Position numbers and translations under genes: made by a program. 64,000 nt of DNA. Origin: Macrotrachela quadricornifera (taxonomy: Eukaryota > Rotifera > Eurotatoria > Philodinida > Philodinidae). Numbering within the stretch: position 1 is the stretch's first letter; each line of letters begins with the position of its first letter. The DNA lies in NCBI GenBank assembly GCA_022393335.1, contig JAJEKB010001477.1:1-64000 (forward strand). Direction: 5' to 3'. Under the pieces are notes generated by a model that saw nothing but the letters and a program-made list of their open reading frames with translations, was not told the DNA's origin and did no database searches. Shown here one piece after another: positions 53,101 through 64,000 of this stretch.

Positions 53101-56100
53101 TTTACTTAACTGTACACAGCTGTCAATTAATATTATATATACAATATTAACTATTATAAAAATAATTTTTTTATATATTATCGATGGTAAAAAAAACAAT
53201 ATTTGTTTTAAAGAAAAGAAGAATATTATTATTATTTTGAAGTATTCTTACGTAGATTGTCGATCAAGTGCTTTTGAACGTAATGATTCCCATCGACGAT
53301 TAAGAATTTTCATTTGTTCTTTTATTTCATTTTCTTCTCGTTGTTGTAAAGGACTATCTGATGATGTTAATAATTGATTACCTTGTTCAAGTACTTGACC
53401 TATTTGATTTTGATCTTTTGTTAAATTAATCATAAAATTCTATATATTAATGAAAAAGAATATATATATATAAAATATTTATTTTAAAATATACTTCATG
53501 TTTTTGAAATTGTTCTTTAACAATTTTAAGATCATTTGTAGCAACTTTATCTTCTTTACTAATTTGTTCTTCTAATTTAAGTATCCATTGAATAATTCTT
53601 TCCATATTTGTTTGATATGATGTTAATTTAATTGATTGCATTGGTGTACGTATTTCAATCGGTGCTGGTGTAGTTGGAGTTGTTACTGGTGAAAATTTTG
53701 GTGGTGGAGAATTTTTTATCGAGGGAGATGGAGACTAAAAAAAAGAACACAAAGTTTAAATAAAAAAAAAGAACATTAAATTTTTCTTTATAAACCTTTC
53801 CATTTATTGAAACACTACTATTCATTGATGCTGTTCTCGTTGGTGTTATTATTCCATTATTTTCTTTATTTTCAATAATAATTTTATTTGTTGGTAATTG
53901 TTGAAAAAAACACATAACATACATTAATATTGACTTTTTATCCGGATATTCCGAGAGAACATCTATAATATATGTATGAATTTATTTTATTATAATTATA
54001 TGAAAAAAAATTTTAAAATAATAAATATAACTATAGATTAAAGAAAAAAGAGAAATCTTATTTTATATTTTTTGTTCTAAAATTAAACAAAGAGTTACTC
54101 ATCTTGGACTATTAATCACAATATAAAATAATTTGAATAAGATATATTAGGTTTTATCAACAGCTGTATATATATATATATATATAATATTCATATTCTT
54201 ATTATAGATTTTCCGAACATATGAATAAGAATATTCTTGATAGACATAACAGTTATTCTGATTAGACTTGCCATAATGTTATTTTCTATGTCGAAGGTTA
54301 TAATAGTACTTAATCCTTGAAGACAAAATCTATTCGTTTAACCTTTTTTTCTTTCTTTGGTATTAGAAGAAAATGAGATAAAATTCTAAATTATAATTCT
54401 TTCTCTTATCATTTCGATAATATCTAAACAATATTAATGACGAAAAAATAAAAATATATATTCATTAATCATTATTTTAATATATATAAGTAAAATAACC
54501 TGAATAAATATTTAGTCATTTCTTTTTTTCTTGTCATACTATTAATTAATATGTCAATTTGATCTATTTAATATGATATATATATATACACATACCTTCA
54601 ACATCAAGATAACGATCAATTTTGAAGATAGTTTTTGCAATATGAAATGCATGTTCAAGATTTCTAGCAGCTGTATTTTGTAATATATCTTCATAATCAA
54701 ATAAATCAGGATGATATTTATGAATAAGTGCATTAAAAGCAAGACCATCTTGCCAACTACTAGTAAAATCTTTGATTGATACACCTTTATATCTAGATAA
54801 GATAAAAATAATTTTTTTAAAAAAAAATTAAAATGAATTGTTTTTTTTTTAAAAAAACCCTTTTGTTTGTTGTTGACACCAATTAAGAAGAAATTTTTCC
54901 ACATTTGTTTGTTGAGGATTTGATACAACAGATTTTAATACATTTTTTCCTTGCCAATATTGAATAATTGACCATATAAGTGCAAGTGTTAGTTTTGGAT
55001 TTCCATCAACAATATCATTTGATGATATGCTAAGAAGTTTAATCTATATATTATAAATACAAAAATTAACATTTTGAAATTTAATAGTATTTTTATATTT
55101 ACTTACTCCAAATTCTCCAAGTACAGCAATAACTTTATTAACATTTCCAATATGATGTACACGCATTTTACCAATTTCTCTTTTCTATTAATAAAAAAAA
55201 AAAGAAACAAAGAATAAATAAAACTAATTAATGTGTTATTTTTTTTATACATATTCATTTCCTGTAAGAATTTCAAGTAATCGAAGTAGAATAACACCAT
55301 CACGTAAATCTTGAAATAAATCTGTAATAATTGTTGTTGAATTTGACTATAAATAATATATAATAATATAATTAGTACAATATATATTTATTTACTTACA
55401 TTTACTAATTGATTATTAATCCATTTAGTAAATGATTTCTTTTGAATATCTTCACGTTCGTCTACAAAAGAACGCCGAGTGGATAACATTATTTAAATTA
55501 AAAAAAAAACGGAAATATTTGATATATTTGGAATATACACCAAGATTTTGTTCTGCTATTATTATTATTGAACAAGTAATATGAAGATATATGTTTAAAT
55601 AATTTGATATAAATTTAATATGATTGAAAAAGAAAGAAATGAACGAATAGTTTCATTTCATTTGACACAGCTCAACACTTCTTATGATCGTATAGAGATA
55701 AAAGATGTGATCATGATTCGATATGTGTGTATAATAGTACAGATGAACGAAGAAAATCTTTACGTAAAAATTGTCTACATAGAAATATATGTATGTATGA
55801 ATATATCAGTAGACATCACATTAAGATTACTAACCTCTCAACACGTCGACAACGAAAAAAATGAAATTTACTATCGAACGATCAAATCTTTTTTTTTCGT
55901 CTTTGGCAAATGGCCAGATCAAAATATGAATAACGACTCTTTTCTATCTCTCTCTCTCTCTCTCTCCCTCTCTTTTTATGATGATTATTGCAATGCATAT
56001 CATTAATGGACATTTGCAAATCGATCAATCGTATCGTTGTTAACGTCATGGATTGGTAAAAAGTATATGTATAGAGTATTTAATTTATTTTTCAATCAAA

Positions 56101-57513
56101 TATATATATATATATAAGCAAAAAAAAATAACTAATAGATAAGATGGTTAGTTTGTCACTTTTCCATTTTTTCTCTTCCTCATAATTATGACAGTAAGAG
56201 AGAAAAAAATAACTTATACAGTAGACTCATATATCAAATACGTCAATATTGACTAATTTTTATTAATAATATTCGTTAGAAAAAAAAATTTTTTTAACTA
56301 ACGAAAAGATATCTGTTTCTATATCCTATCTATTTACTTGAATAAAATGATTTTTAAATAGATAAATTTCTATTTGTAAATTTTTCCATTAGCTAAATTA
56401 CATATATATATATTGAACTATGTAAATAAGATGATTAATAGTGATAAAAGATATTCAATCAATTTGTTTTATTATATATATTTTTATATAAAATAACGCT
56501 TGTTTTGTTTTATCATCATCATATTATTCCAGATGAGAGTCAATTATCAATATTTGTATGAAACTTACATATCGGATCATCATCGATAGGATCAAATGGT
56601 TCATCAATGTTTGTTGATGACATTGTTTGACTAGATAATTTCTTGTCTAATATTGAGAATTGGTGACGAAGGTCAAGTGATCGATGTACTCTAATCAATA
56701 AGATGTTTGACTGCCCGCCCACTCTCTTTTACTCTCAAACATAGAAGAAGAGGTCGATGACGACGACGACGACGACGACGATGATGATGATAATAATAAT
56801 AATAATAACAGCAGTGACGAAGATTGGATGAAGGCACGATTCTAACTGTTGCCTATGTATATTATCACAAAGAAGACGTTTCCTTCTTCTTCTTTTTTTT
56901 TTCTCTCTCTCTCTTCATCTGTTTTCTTTCTCTATACATGTTTAAGCATAAGTCAAGAACATGCCTGTATACTTTGCGTTTCCATGCTATATTTATGCTT
57001 CTATATGTCTCGCCGTATATCTCAACAACATCTAACTCTATTCTATCATCAGTCGATTCTTTCTTTTTTTCGCTTTCCTGAACTATGTACATTAAGAGAA
57101 CATCTTCTTTTTCTGTGCTTATCGACTCGATGGTATTAATACGACATCATCTGACATACGACAGTTAGAGCAAAATATAACAAGGACATTGAATATGTAT
57201 ATAAGAAATAAAGCTATGAACAAGAAGACTGTAAGACGATGGAATGACAAAACAACTGACCTTCTTTAATCCAAGGTCACTAGAGAATAATTATTGTATC
57301 AATTATAAATAGGAAAAGTAGGCAATAAAAGATATATTATTGATTTTATTGAGATATCAAAAAGAAATAAATAAATGGAAAGATAAAAAACGTACCTTTT
57401 CGATCTCGTATAATTTGTTGGAATTGTTGTATATCATCATCATTATTTATATTCGTCATTGAAGAAATAGTTACATCAGATGAACTATATGTCTGTGAAG
57501 GACTAGTCGACAT
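37969..57513 (-). CDS. Dystrophin N-terminal unit: CH1-CH2 actin-binding domain and rod spectrin repeats, with its own terminal exon
   Basis: The coding path starts at ATG 57513 (exon 1A) or ATG 56623 (exon 1B) and joins exon 2 at 55461. CH1 reads EREDIQKKSFTKWINNQL, DLFQDLRDGVILLRLLEILT and KMRVHHIGNVNKVIAVL. CH2 reads EKFLLNWCQQQ, SSWQDGLAFNALIHKYHPDL, RNLEHAFHIAKTI and YPDKKSILMYV, closest to dystrophin/utrophin. Many spectrin repeats follow from 53.7 to 39.4 kb, including dystrophin R1-R3 landmarks (INLTKDQNQIGQVLEQGNQL, NRRWESLRSKALDRQS, NMVIVIDDSS, SERWANIC). A Ser-rich hinge exon (about 48818-48350) interrupts the rod, and a His/Gln-rich stretch lies near 40.2 kb. The last exon (38757-37969) is unlike dystrophin: Ser/Gln/Tyr-rich with a GGGGAGGG run, ending PHPTRIVN-stop. 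Longer introns (42.5-41.0, 46.9-45.3, 51.4-49.95 kb) hold no clear genes. Confidence 0.85.
40131..40205 (-). repeat. Gln/His/Thr codon repeat in a dystrophin-locus exon
   Basis: A purine-rich CAA/CAT triplet array encodes QQQHQHQQHQHQQHQQ followed by a run of Thr. It is in frame within the exon at 40229-39880 and is a likely site of length variation. Confidence 0.8.
40808..40989 (-). other. Possible internal first exon of a short dystrophin-locus isoform
   Basis: ATG 40989 opens a 60-codon segment (MKTGVKRSTSSHSEPSRRY, NLLYIPFGSGHSTSSG, LTPIEYIIYPIGLRK) ending in phase 0 at a GTATTA donor. It is followed in frame by the exon starting GQVRKLDDDYQRF. Upstream, the frame is closed by TAA. The best acceptor (TCGTCTTCAG) would put the exon out of frame with the preceding phase-0 exon. 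The segment is Ser-rich and not spectrin-like, as expected of an isoform-specific N-terminus made from an internal promoter in the preceding 1.5-kb intron. Confidence 0.55.
41071..41106. repeat. TA microsatellite
   Basis: About 18 uninterrupted TA units lie in the intron upstream of the possible internal first exon at 40989. Confidence 0.85.
45268..46863. other. Long intron of the dystrophin N-terminal unit
   Basis: A 1.6-kb intron lies between spectrin exons whose neighbours are about 50-70 bp apart. It contains a 20-bp perfect palindrome (46070-46089) but no convincing ORF. The ORFs at 45606-45857 and 46301-46615 lack recognisable motifs. Confidence 0.55.
48350..48822 (-). other. Ser-rich hinge exon interrupting the spectrin rod
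   Basis: One large exon encodes about 155 residues rich in Ser, Thr and Asn (RSSVTSSRRTGTSSLPISPN, VKSFVEVFDSPSSQQESEYE, HSSSSITRKILTNS) with no heptad pattern. It joins the preceding spectrin exon in phase 1. The place and composition fit a non-helical hinge of the dystrophin rod, though this one is longer and poorer in proline than vertebrate hinges. Confidence 0.7.
56569..56623 (-). other. Alternative first coding exon 1B of the dystrophin locus
   Basis: ATG 56623 opens MSSTNIDEPFDPIDDDPI and ends in phase 1 at a consensus GTAAGT donor (56568). Joined to exon 2 it gives ...DDDPI-Y-EREDIQ, which restores the Tyr-Glu-Arg-Glu-Asp start of the dystrophin CH1 domain. Exon 1B cannot be an internal exon of the 1A form without a matching acceptor and frame, so two first exons under two promoters is the simplest reading. 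Confidence 0.7.
56756..56810. repeat. Compound trinucleotide microsatellite (GAC/GAT/AAT)
   Basis: Runs of GAC, then GAT, then AAT lie immediately upstream of exon 1B on the minus-strand gene, in its presumed promoter or 5' UTR region. Confidence 0.85.
57396..57513 (-). other. Alternative first coding exon 1A of the dystrophin locus
   Basis: This exon encodes MSTSPSQTYSSSDVTISSMT and continues through a DDDIQQFQQIIRDRK segment. It is 39 codons plus one nucleotide and ends at a GTACG donor in phase 1. It joins exon 2 (55461) to give ...RDRK-D-EREDIQ. The promoter must lie to the right of 57513; no TATA-type element can be singled out in such AT-rich DNA. Confidence 0.7.
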
Positions 57514-60500
57514 GAATAAGAATTAGTTTCTTTTGTTAAATAAAGATCATTTATTTTATTCTTTGTAATGATAACATCTGTAAGAAAATTAAAATAAATA
57601 TAATGAATAGTTTTCATTGTTGTACTTTTTCTTTTTCTTGATTAAATGAATATGTAACGACATGATTTTCTAGGTTTCTTTACCTTTTCTTTTTTCCTTA
57701 TGAATTTAATTAGGATTGATTTATTTAAAGGATTAAAAGAAAAAAATGTTAGATTATTAGTTAAATTCTTTTGCTTTTTTTTATCATAAATTGTATATTT
57801 AATTTTCTTATAAGATATTTCAAATTAATGGTAACTCGAAGAAAAAAAAAATTTTTTTTTTTTATATAATTATTTTATTTTTGATCTTAATTGAATCCTT
57901 TTCAAGTGTCGAGACGTGCAATATATGAATACAATGTTAATTTAACATGTTTAGAACAATTTCAATATTTGAATACTATAGATGTGTATATCGAAGGGTT
58001 CTCTTGTATACATGTTTCGCATATACAATCAATCGTTGTCGTGCAATTTGGTATTTGCGATCAAGCGTTAAGCTTTTTCTCTCATTTTTTATTTTATATG
58101 CGCTTGTATTCTCAACTAAATAAGCAATAGACAATTTTTGCGTAATCTTTCAATCAGATATATATGTATATATATACAAGTTCTTCAACTGCGAATAATA
58201 ACATAACTAAAAATAATCTCAACAATAGACGATAAAACAAAAAGATGAAAAGTACATATATGTATATGACGCAAGAATATCTACAAGTGCAAATTGTAAT
58301 ATCATCATTTTTTTTTCTATAGAATTGAACAAGCATATAAACACGCTTCTTTTTTTATTCAATATTTGTAGGCAATATACAAGTGATGTTATTTAAGTGG
58401 TTATCAAATAAGATAATACTAATAAGATTTTTCTTTTTTTGTTGATAAATAAGAAGGAAAAAAAAAACTAAAATACCTTACAAAAATGATATTGAATAGA
58501 ATTGTATATAGAATGAAATCTGATCATGTAAAATGAAGAAGAAATTGCTTTTTTTTTTCCTTCATTTTGACATGTTATCAAAATTAAAAAACTGAAGAAT
58601 ATTTAAAATTGTGAAACAAATAAAAAAAAAAAAAGAAAAGAAGTAACCTTGAATGTGATTGTCATTGTAAAAAAAAGAAAGTTACTTATACAGACACTCA
58701 CAACTTTTCGCATAGATGATGAGTGTTGTTGATTTACCTTGAAACATGAAGATAAGCAAAAAAAAGTTGCAAAAAAATTTTTTTTTTAAAAAGAAAGACA
58801 GAATTGGTATAATTCATCATTGACAGCTGTTGCCCTTTTTCTTTTATTTATTGTATAGTTTACCGATTAACTTTCTTACATGGTTGATAAATATAATAAA
58901 AATTGTCTTCGATATATATATATGAAGGAAAAACAAAATAATAATAAATTTTTAATTTACCTTTCAGCATTTATGCCTGAATGATGAATGCAAACAATGG
59001 TTGAGATTGATTTTTTTTACGTTAGTTTGTCATACAAACACGTGAGTTGGCACTTTCTGCCTTTCTTCTTTTTTTTTTAAAGAAAGATGAGAAAAAAATG
59101 GTATGAATGTGCAAATGTTGTCACCATCGTCCAGTGTAATTTGGATTGACTAAAATATTTTTCTCTCTTATTCTTCTTCTTCTTATTCTTTCCTCTCTGT
59201 TGTCACTCTTTTCTATGTTCTGTTTTTTGGCATTTCATCCATTCATTCATATATTTCTTCCTTTTTTTCGATTACTTGAGTGTCTCGTATATTGTATACA
59301 GAAAAAGAGGATCAAAGTTTGAACTAGCCGCTTCTCCATTTTGTTTTTCTTTCGTTCGTATATATACTAAAGCTTGAACACGACGACATGAAGTGACACA
59401 AATCACGGTCGACGAACAGAAAAAGGAAAGACGACAATGTTCGTTCGCACCAGTGTATGCATAAAGGATAACAATTAAATCGGCCTCAATCTCAATCTGT
59501 ATGTGTCGTACATATCTTATTGTTATTGCGGAGACACCTTCACCACATATGTCTATGATGACAAATAAAAGAAAAAAAAAGCAATGAAATTGAATTATAC
59601 GATCATAGGTCAGTTATGCATTAAAGGAACATTATTGAAAAATAAATTCAATTTATTTTTATCTTTGTATTAGTACGATTGATTCTTTTTTTAGAAAGAC
59701 AAAAATATATGAAATATTATATGATTTTTTGTTGAACAAATTGTTTCCTTTGCATTAATATAAGATAAAATTGTTGATTTTATTCTATTATTTATTGATA
59801 AAGAATATTATTTGAGCAGGCGAAAAAATATAAATCTATATTATTTAATTTTGTATTGATTATTTGTTCAAAACAGAAATTGATTAGGAAATTTGATTAT
59901 GATTTTGCTTTCAGAAATAAATTCTAGGACCTTAATGATATTCCATGTGACTTCACATAACTTTCAGCATGTTTAATGAATTTTAGTGACTTTTATTCAA
60001 TTAACCGAGAAATCGACGATTTTTATAGCGCTTTTGCGAAATTTTTCCAATATTGGAACTTGAAAAATATTACAGGTTGAATTGGAAGTCTTATTGTTTT
60101 TTTTTCTTTGTTTGTATGTGTGTATTTCGTATATTTTCGTTTTGTTCAAAGAAGCCTACAATTAAACAGACACTATGTACATAGTAAATATCTTTAATTC
60201 TTCTGTATATAGATATGGTATACTCAAACTCTATATGTCAAAATAAAGTACAATATTCATTACTATAGGGCGAAACTTTTGTTGCTGTACTAAATAATTA
60301 GAGCTGTTAGTTTATGCTGTTTATCATCAAATACCTCATTACTTATTTTAAATGATCATGTTCTTATTGTTGGATATGAATTAATACATATGATATTTTA
60401 GAATATACTGTCATTTAGACCTAAGATTCATTATCATTATATGATACTAATTCGATTTCTAATTATTAATTTTATACTGGTTATGATATATACCAAGATA

Positions 60501-60794
60501 ATAGTCGGAAATTATTGATGATTAATGTAAATCATTCACTATTACATATAATGATGGATTTTGTATTGGTATTCAAAAATCAGATTTAACTTCATAGAAA
60601 CTTTCTGCATCAATAGGAGTACGTGATATTTCAACAGCAGCATATGGAAGTAGAAAAACAAAACTAATATTTAGGTCACGTATTATCAATATAGATATTG
60701 CAATTGTAACAGAGAGACGTGAATAGTTTACTTGACAATCAATATTACGAAAATTTGTAGTGGATTTATCGGGTGAGGTAGATTAAAATAGCCG

Positions 60795-61030
60795 CCCTTA
60801 GCATTTTAATTTTCAGTTGCTTAATGCATTTTATTAAAAAAAACAAAATATACCACAAAATGCAGTATGAAATGCTCTAAAATTTACAAAGAACAATTGT
60901 AAAAAGATGAAATAAGTAAAAAAACAAATTTATTTTGTGCCAAAAAATCTATCGCTCTTGCATTGTTGAAATTGAGTTGCTCAAAATTTTATTCAATTCG
61001 AAAACAGAAACGAAATCTAAAACTATCAAT
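60795..61030. repeat. Partial copy of the 62.5-kb palindrome family
   Basis: The sequence around 60822 (CATTTTATTAAAAAAAACAA, then ATACCACAAAATGCAG) resembles 62506 onwards (CTTTATTAGAAAAATAAAAT, then CCAAAAGATGCAG). The sequence near 60980 (CAAAATTTTATTCAATTC) resembles the right arm near 62917. It appears to be a diverged, shorter copy. Confidence 0.5.
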
Positions 61031-62484
61031 CTTACATCAGTGTAGATTACTATTGGTATTAGTATATATCGTTCATGATTGTTGTAGCATACGTTTCCGA
61101 TTCAACAATTCCGCTCGATGATATAACAGTTATTATTTTGAAAGAAAATGAGTTATGATTCGAAAAGAAATTTGAACTTTATTGTTTAATTTATAATCAG
61201 GCAGAAGCACATGATGTTTTCACAGATTGGAATGAAATATCAACAAAAAAAAAAGTCTAGTTTTGTATTTCCTTTCTCTCATATACACAATTGTTGAAAG
61301 TCACAATCTCTCTGTTTGTAAGATATAGTTATACAATAGTATATTTTGTACAAGTTACGGTGGAACTAGTGCAGAAATATGTATTGGTGGAATTACGTAT
61401 AGATGAAGTTCTATTAATTTTGCTATATTTATACACGAATCACTAGCTATTGAATCTAATAAACATAATCTATACATCATTTTCGTCACTGTTCCATACT
61501 ATTAAATTGGTTTAGTCCACTTTTTCTATTAGAACGAGATTAATTTTTAGAAATTTCTCTTTCACTAAATAAAATATCAGTGACGTTTTTCTGGATCGAT
61601 GCTCCAACTTGGAATATGACAAGTTAAATTGCTGTGTATTTGAAGCTATTGAAGTTCTCTTTGTTACCTTCCCGGCACAATCATTCCTAGTAAATTCTGA
61701 TGTATTTTAATCAAAGTTGTATTTGAACTCGATAAAATGATCGTTTTTTCTGGATTATTGATCAAAAAATACGATTCTATGTTTCCAGATTATTAATAGA
61801 TTCAAAATATTATCAAACAATTCATTAATTAACTCTGAAACAGGCGAATATTGAATGATCAAGTCCTGCTGAACCTGATGATGCAGTCATATAGAGGCGT
61901 GATCTAAATTATCATGCATGAGGGACAAGTCGATAATATTGGAGTATTGAGCGTGTAATATGTCCATTCACAATGGTTTATATGAGAAAAATTTTGATAA
62001 AGGGAAAAAACCAGATTGAGTCAGTCATAGGCAATTTCAGCTGCATCAAATCAATCACTTTCTCTATTTATTAATAAGTTCCACTTGAATTCCGTTACAA
62101 ATCAACTCTATCCCGTTATTCAATGGGTACTAATGCAAATACATTTCAAATCTTGTGAAAAAAAATGCCGATTTTGAAGTTAATTCTAATTTGGAGTCGC
62201 AATTGTTGATGTCGATATAGAAGACTGAAATACATATGAAGGTAACGAATTTCTCAGAAAAAATAGACCTTTCAGTAGTTTCAAGATTTCTCCTCTATTA
62301 TCTCTAAAAATCAAAGATCTCTTTATTATTAAAATATAGTGCTTAAAATTCTCCACAAAACCATTGATGACTAGATGAAAAAAACTGCTTTTGATATGTT
62401 TTAAAAAAAAGCCGAAAAGTAAAGACATACAAAAGCTATAAATACTAACGAATTAGACGTATCGAATGACTGTAATTTACAGGC

Positions 62485-63035
62485 AATTTTTCATCACTTA
62501 CTTCGCTTTATTAGAAAAATAAAATATCCCAAAAGATGCAGCGTAAAAACATCTACAATTTACATAAGATCATTTATTTTATAGCTGCAATTTTTGTTTC
62601 TAAAATAGATAAAATTTTAAACAATCAAAGGACAAGTGGGAGTAAGGCCAGTTTTTTGTCTACAGTATTTTTCCAAAAGAATCATAAATTTGGAATCAAC
62701 ATTAATTTTTGAATAAAATTAGATACTTTTTGCTGTCGTAAAATGACTTTCATTTTTCGACGGTCCTGAGGTCGCCCACAGATACCCAATGGATCGTGAA
62801 CAATGAAAGTCGTTTTACTTAGAATATAATGTTGATTCCAAATATATGATTCTTTTTAAAAAAGTATTGTGAGCAAAAAAGTAGCCTTCTCGCCACTTGT
62901 CCTTTGATCGTTTAAAATTTTATTCATTTTAGAAACAAAAATTGCAACTATAAAGTAGTAGTCTTGTACAAATTGTAAATCTTTTCAAGCTGCATTTCTT
63001 AGTATAGAATAAAATAAATAATGAAAAAATAGAAT
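62485..63035. repeat. Large imperfect palindrome (foldback element), about 550 bp
   Basis: The left arm (about 62485-62770) and right arm (about 62790-63035) are inverted copies at high similarity. For example, CAATCAAAGGACAAGTGG near 62621 matches the reverse complement of CCACTTGTCCTTTGATCG near 62895, and GGAATCAACATTA near 62692 matches the reverse complement of TAATGTTGATTCC near 62827. The centre contains CGACGGTCCTGAGGTCGCCC. It has no coding capacity. Related fragments occur at 60.8-61.0 kb and in HPS1 intron 12. Confidence 0.85.
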
Positions 63036-63547
63036 GTAAATCGCAACCATTCATTACACTCAATTTGCTAGTTTTTAAAACTTTTGTATGTCTTTACATT
63101 TTGTCAAAATAGTTTTTCGATTTAGTCATACATTATTTTGTAGAACATATTAAATGTTATCATTTAATAATAAAAAGCCCTTTGATCACAGAAATAATAG
63201 AGAAGAAATCTAAAAAAACATATAACTGAAAGATCCATTCTTTCTGGAATACTCATTAGAACTAATAATGAAATGAATAATCCGTTAACGTATATTGATT
63301 TATTTTGAATGAATTTTATCAAATACTGATTTTGTTTCTATTGATCTTTTCTAAAAACAAAAAAACAAAAAAAAATATTATTTGATATTTATCATGGATT
63401 TAATATTTGCAAAAATCTTGTAAAACTACGACATCATTCTATTCTATTCGCTTCCATATTTTACCTTCTTCATCTTAACTACAAAATATTTTACCTTGGT
63501 AAATAAAATTCAATAAATTTCTTTAGTATTCTGATAATTAGTTATTA

Positions 63548-63988
63548 ATGAAATCTTTATTAATACATCTAATTCTGTTTTTGAGTATTCTAATATGTTC
63601 TTGCGAATATTTACCATGCAGGTTTGTTAATTTTTCTAATTTTATTTTATTTTTTTATTTTTATTATTTTCAGAACGAATTGTTCGAATAATGGTACAAT
63701 AGATGAAGAATGTTGGCGTGAAGCTTTAAATTATCGTTCATCAGAATTAATTGAACAACTTTTTTCATTTAGTAGTTTATCTGTTTATGTTAGTACTTAT
63801 CAAAAATATCATCCACATGAAGTAAGTTTGTTAATTCGAAATTATTTTCTAAATTTTACTTCTCTTAGTTAAATGATAGTATTAAATTCATTGATGAATC
63901 ATTAAAGAATAATTTATTAAATGAATCAATTAATGCTAATTTAAGTACAGATTTATTTTTACCAACAAAACAAATTCTTCGTGATTAT
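63548..63988 (+). CDS. Secreted protein, 5' part only (gene runs off the window)
   Basis: Three exons are visible (63548-63621, 63674-63821, 63869-63988), joined in frame by GT-AG introns in phases 2 and 0. The last ends at a GTATG donor just before the window edge. The protein begins with a signal peptide (MKSLLIHLILFLSILICSC), then EYLPCRTNCSNNGTIDEECW with four cysteines after the peptide. An apparently helical segment follows (SSELIEQLFSFSSLSVYVST, KFIDESLKNNLLNESIN). The Cys-rich start followed by long helices faintly recalls glypican N-termini, but I do not consider that established. Confidence 0.7.
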
Positions 63989-64000
63989 GTATGAACAAAC

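Larger units (their letters stand above)
57514..63547. other. Gene-poor stretch to the right of the dystrophin locus
   Basis: No intact gene is supported in these 6 kb. The left part (57.5-59.3 kb) probably contains the 5' UTR and promoter of exon 1A. The right part (60.5-63.0 kb) holds a palindromic repeat, a related partial copy and faint coding relics. ORFs here are short and without motif. Confidence 0.5.

Noticed and set aside
55620..56006. A 128-codon plus-strand ORF near the dystrophin first exons
   Set aside because: It ends in a CT microsatellite and shows no family resemblance. It lies in the 5' intron of the minus-strand gene.

Overview
The window looks like nuclear DNA from an animal. 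It is strongly AT-rich, its genes are cut by many short (about 50-70 bp) GT-AG introns, and the proteins are metazoan: dystrophin, discoidin domain receptor (DDR), HPS1, UNC93A, Ly6/LU and mitochondrial aminomethyltransferase. The left end carries a TIR-NACHT-HEAT receptor and an arginine ADP-ribosyltransferase among transposon remnants. My inference, not tested by search, is a bdelloid rotifer (Rotaria/Adineta type). That lineage is known for compact AT-rich genes, expanded NLR-like and ART families, and short non-autonomous DNA transposons.

Layout. 1-1.4 kb: no gene, a TA microsatellite. 1.46-5.2 kb (minus): a TIR-NACHT-HEAT gene broken by an in-frame stop and a frameshift. 5.75-7.73 kb (minus): an ADP-ribosyltransferase pseudogene with two Trp-to-stop changes, split by a 1282-bp hAT element that has a perfect 8-bp target duplication. 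7.8-12.7 kb: no intact gene; two long imperfect palindromes and a decayed coding relic. 12.8-20.1 kb (plus): three closely spaced genes, UNC93A-like, HPS1 and a Ly6/LU protein. 20.4-24.1 kb (minus): a DDR whose kinase has lost DFG. 24.1-26.3 kb: no gene. 26.3-27.8 kb (minus): aminomethyltransferase of the glycine cleavage system. 28.1-57.5 kb (minus): a dystrophin locus that reads as two consecutive units. The upstream unit (57.5 to 38.0 kb) has two alternative first exons, CH1-CH2, many spectrin repeats, a Ser-rich hinge and an unexpected terminal exon with its own stop. The downstream unit (37.2 to 28.1 kb) has its own ATG, then spectrin repeats, WW, EF-hand region, ZZ and coiled coil. 57.5-63.5 kb: no intact gene, with repeats including a roughly 550-bp palindrome. 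63.5 kb to the end (plus): the start of a secreted protein gene that runs off the window.

How the genes relate. The right-hand genes are conserved housekeeping, lysosomal, muscle and adhesion genes. The first 12 kb is an accessory zone of decaying defence-type genes and mobile elements. The most notable features are the dystrophin locus architecture, the DDR pseudokinase, and the pseudogenised TIR-NACHT-HEAT/ART pair with a datable hAT insertion. Exon boundaries were deduced by hand from splice signals, reading-frame continuity and family resemblance. I have no transcript evidence.
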